From an uncultured Desulfarculaceae bacterium (GTDB lineage: Bacteria > Desulfobacterota > Desulfarculia > Desulfarculales > Desulfarculaceae): 6,981 nt of DNA. Location: the NCBI GenBank assembly GCA_937908275.1, contig CALERA010000042.1:1-6981 (forward strand). Reading direction: 5' to 3'. Numbering within the stretch: position 1 is the stretch's first letter; every line of letters begins with the position of its first letter. Positions 6,734 through 6,981 of the stretch are shown piece by piece. The notes under the pieces are model-generated. The model saw only the letters and a list, made by a program, of their open reading frames with translations, did not search any database and was not told the DNA's origin. The translations under genes were made by a program, and so were the position numbers.

Positions 6734-6981
6734 TCAGTCCAGGGGGGCCAGGGACCAGTAGCGGGCCATCAGCTCCCGCGCCCGGCTGATGGCCTCCGGG
6801 GCCTGGCCCACCAGGGCGGCGGCCAGGTCCTCGCGGGTGGCCTCGCCCCGGCCGATGAGCACCTCCAGCACCGCCAGCACCGAGCGGGCCTGGGCCCCGG
6901 GGTGGTAGCCGCCCTCCAGGGTCAGCACCACCCGGCCGGGGCAGAGGTCGGCGGCCAGGTCGCAGAGTACCTGGGTCATGG
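6734..6981 (-). CDS. Histone deacetylase / AcuC-like family protein, C-terminal end (5' part outside window)
   Basis: Only about the last 82 residues are visible. The text GRVVLTLEGGYHPGAQARSV matches the C-terminal catalytic loop of the arginase-fold zinc deacetylase superfamily (histone deacetylases, acetoin utilisation protein AcuC, acetylpolyamine amidohydrolases), where LEGGY supplies the conserved active-site tyrosine. It is followed by the usual amphipathic helix (SVLAVLEVLIG). The zinc-binding His/Asp residues lie upstream, outside the window. The Met at 6979 is almost certainly internal, because the preceding family region would still be missing. Bacterial members deacetylate lysines in proteins such as acetyl-CoA synthetase, or small acetylated amines; which applies here cannot be said. 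The gene reads toward gatC but is 230 bp away, so cotranscription is uncertain. Confidence 0.82.
   Translation of the reverse strand, partial: MTQVLCDLAADLCPGRVVLTLEGGYHPGAQARSVLAVLEVLIGRGEATREDLAAALVGQAPEAISRARELMARYWSLAPLD

Overview
The window is ordinary, gene-dense chromosome from a very GC-rich bacterium. Genes are tightly packed, and the only GC-poorer stretches are short intergenic sites. The housekeeping gene content (smc, ftsY, gatCA) and the style of the intergenic hairpins (G-runs, AAACC/GGTTT arms, A/T-rich apex) remind me of Desulfobacterota (Desulfovibrio/Desulfarculus-type genomes). That assignment is an impression from memory, not a search result.

The left half is read rightward. 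It opens inside smc: the hinge, C-terminal coiled coil and C-terminal ATPase head are present, and the N-terminal half lies off the window. A 79-bp gap with a terminator-like stem-loop leads to ftsY, the SRP receptor, complete and with a long Glu/Pro/Ala-rich acidic domain. Next is a 146-bp gap holding two perfect inverted repeats, then a small protein of unknown function with two zinc-ribbon modules.

The right half is read leftward. From the right edge it holds the C-terminal end of a histone-deacetylase/AcuC-like deacetylase, a 230-bp palindrome-rich gap, gatC, gatA (10-bp gap), and a class I SAM-dependent methyltransferase starting 7 bp after gatA. gatC-gatA-methyltransferase looks like one transcription unit, with a strong ribosome binding site before gatC. 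gatB is not in the window. The two halves converge at 3873-4011, where a 22-bp perfect hairpin probably ends transcription from both sides.

Functionally this is core cell biology: chromosome organisation (SMC), membrane protein targeting (FtsY) and tRNA amidation (GatCA), plus three less defined genes. I see no defence system, mobile element, CRISPR array, prophage or biosynthetic cluster, and no convincing undescribed system. The points most worth a second look are the intergenic structures. Two hairpins, about 600 bp apart, share a core with a compensatory base-pair change, and a 23-nt perfect palindrome precedes the zinc-ribbon gene.
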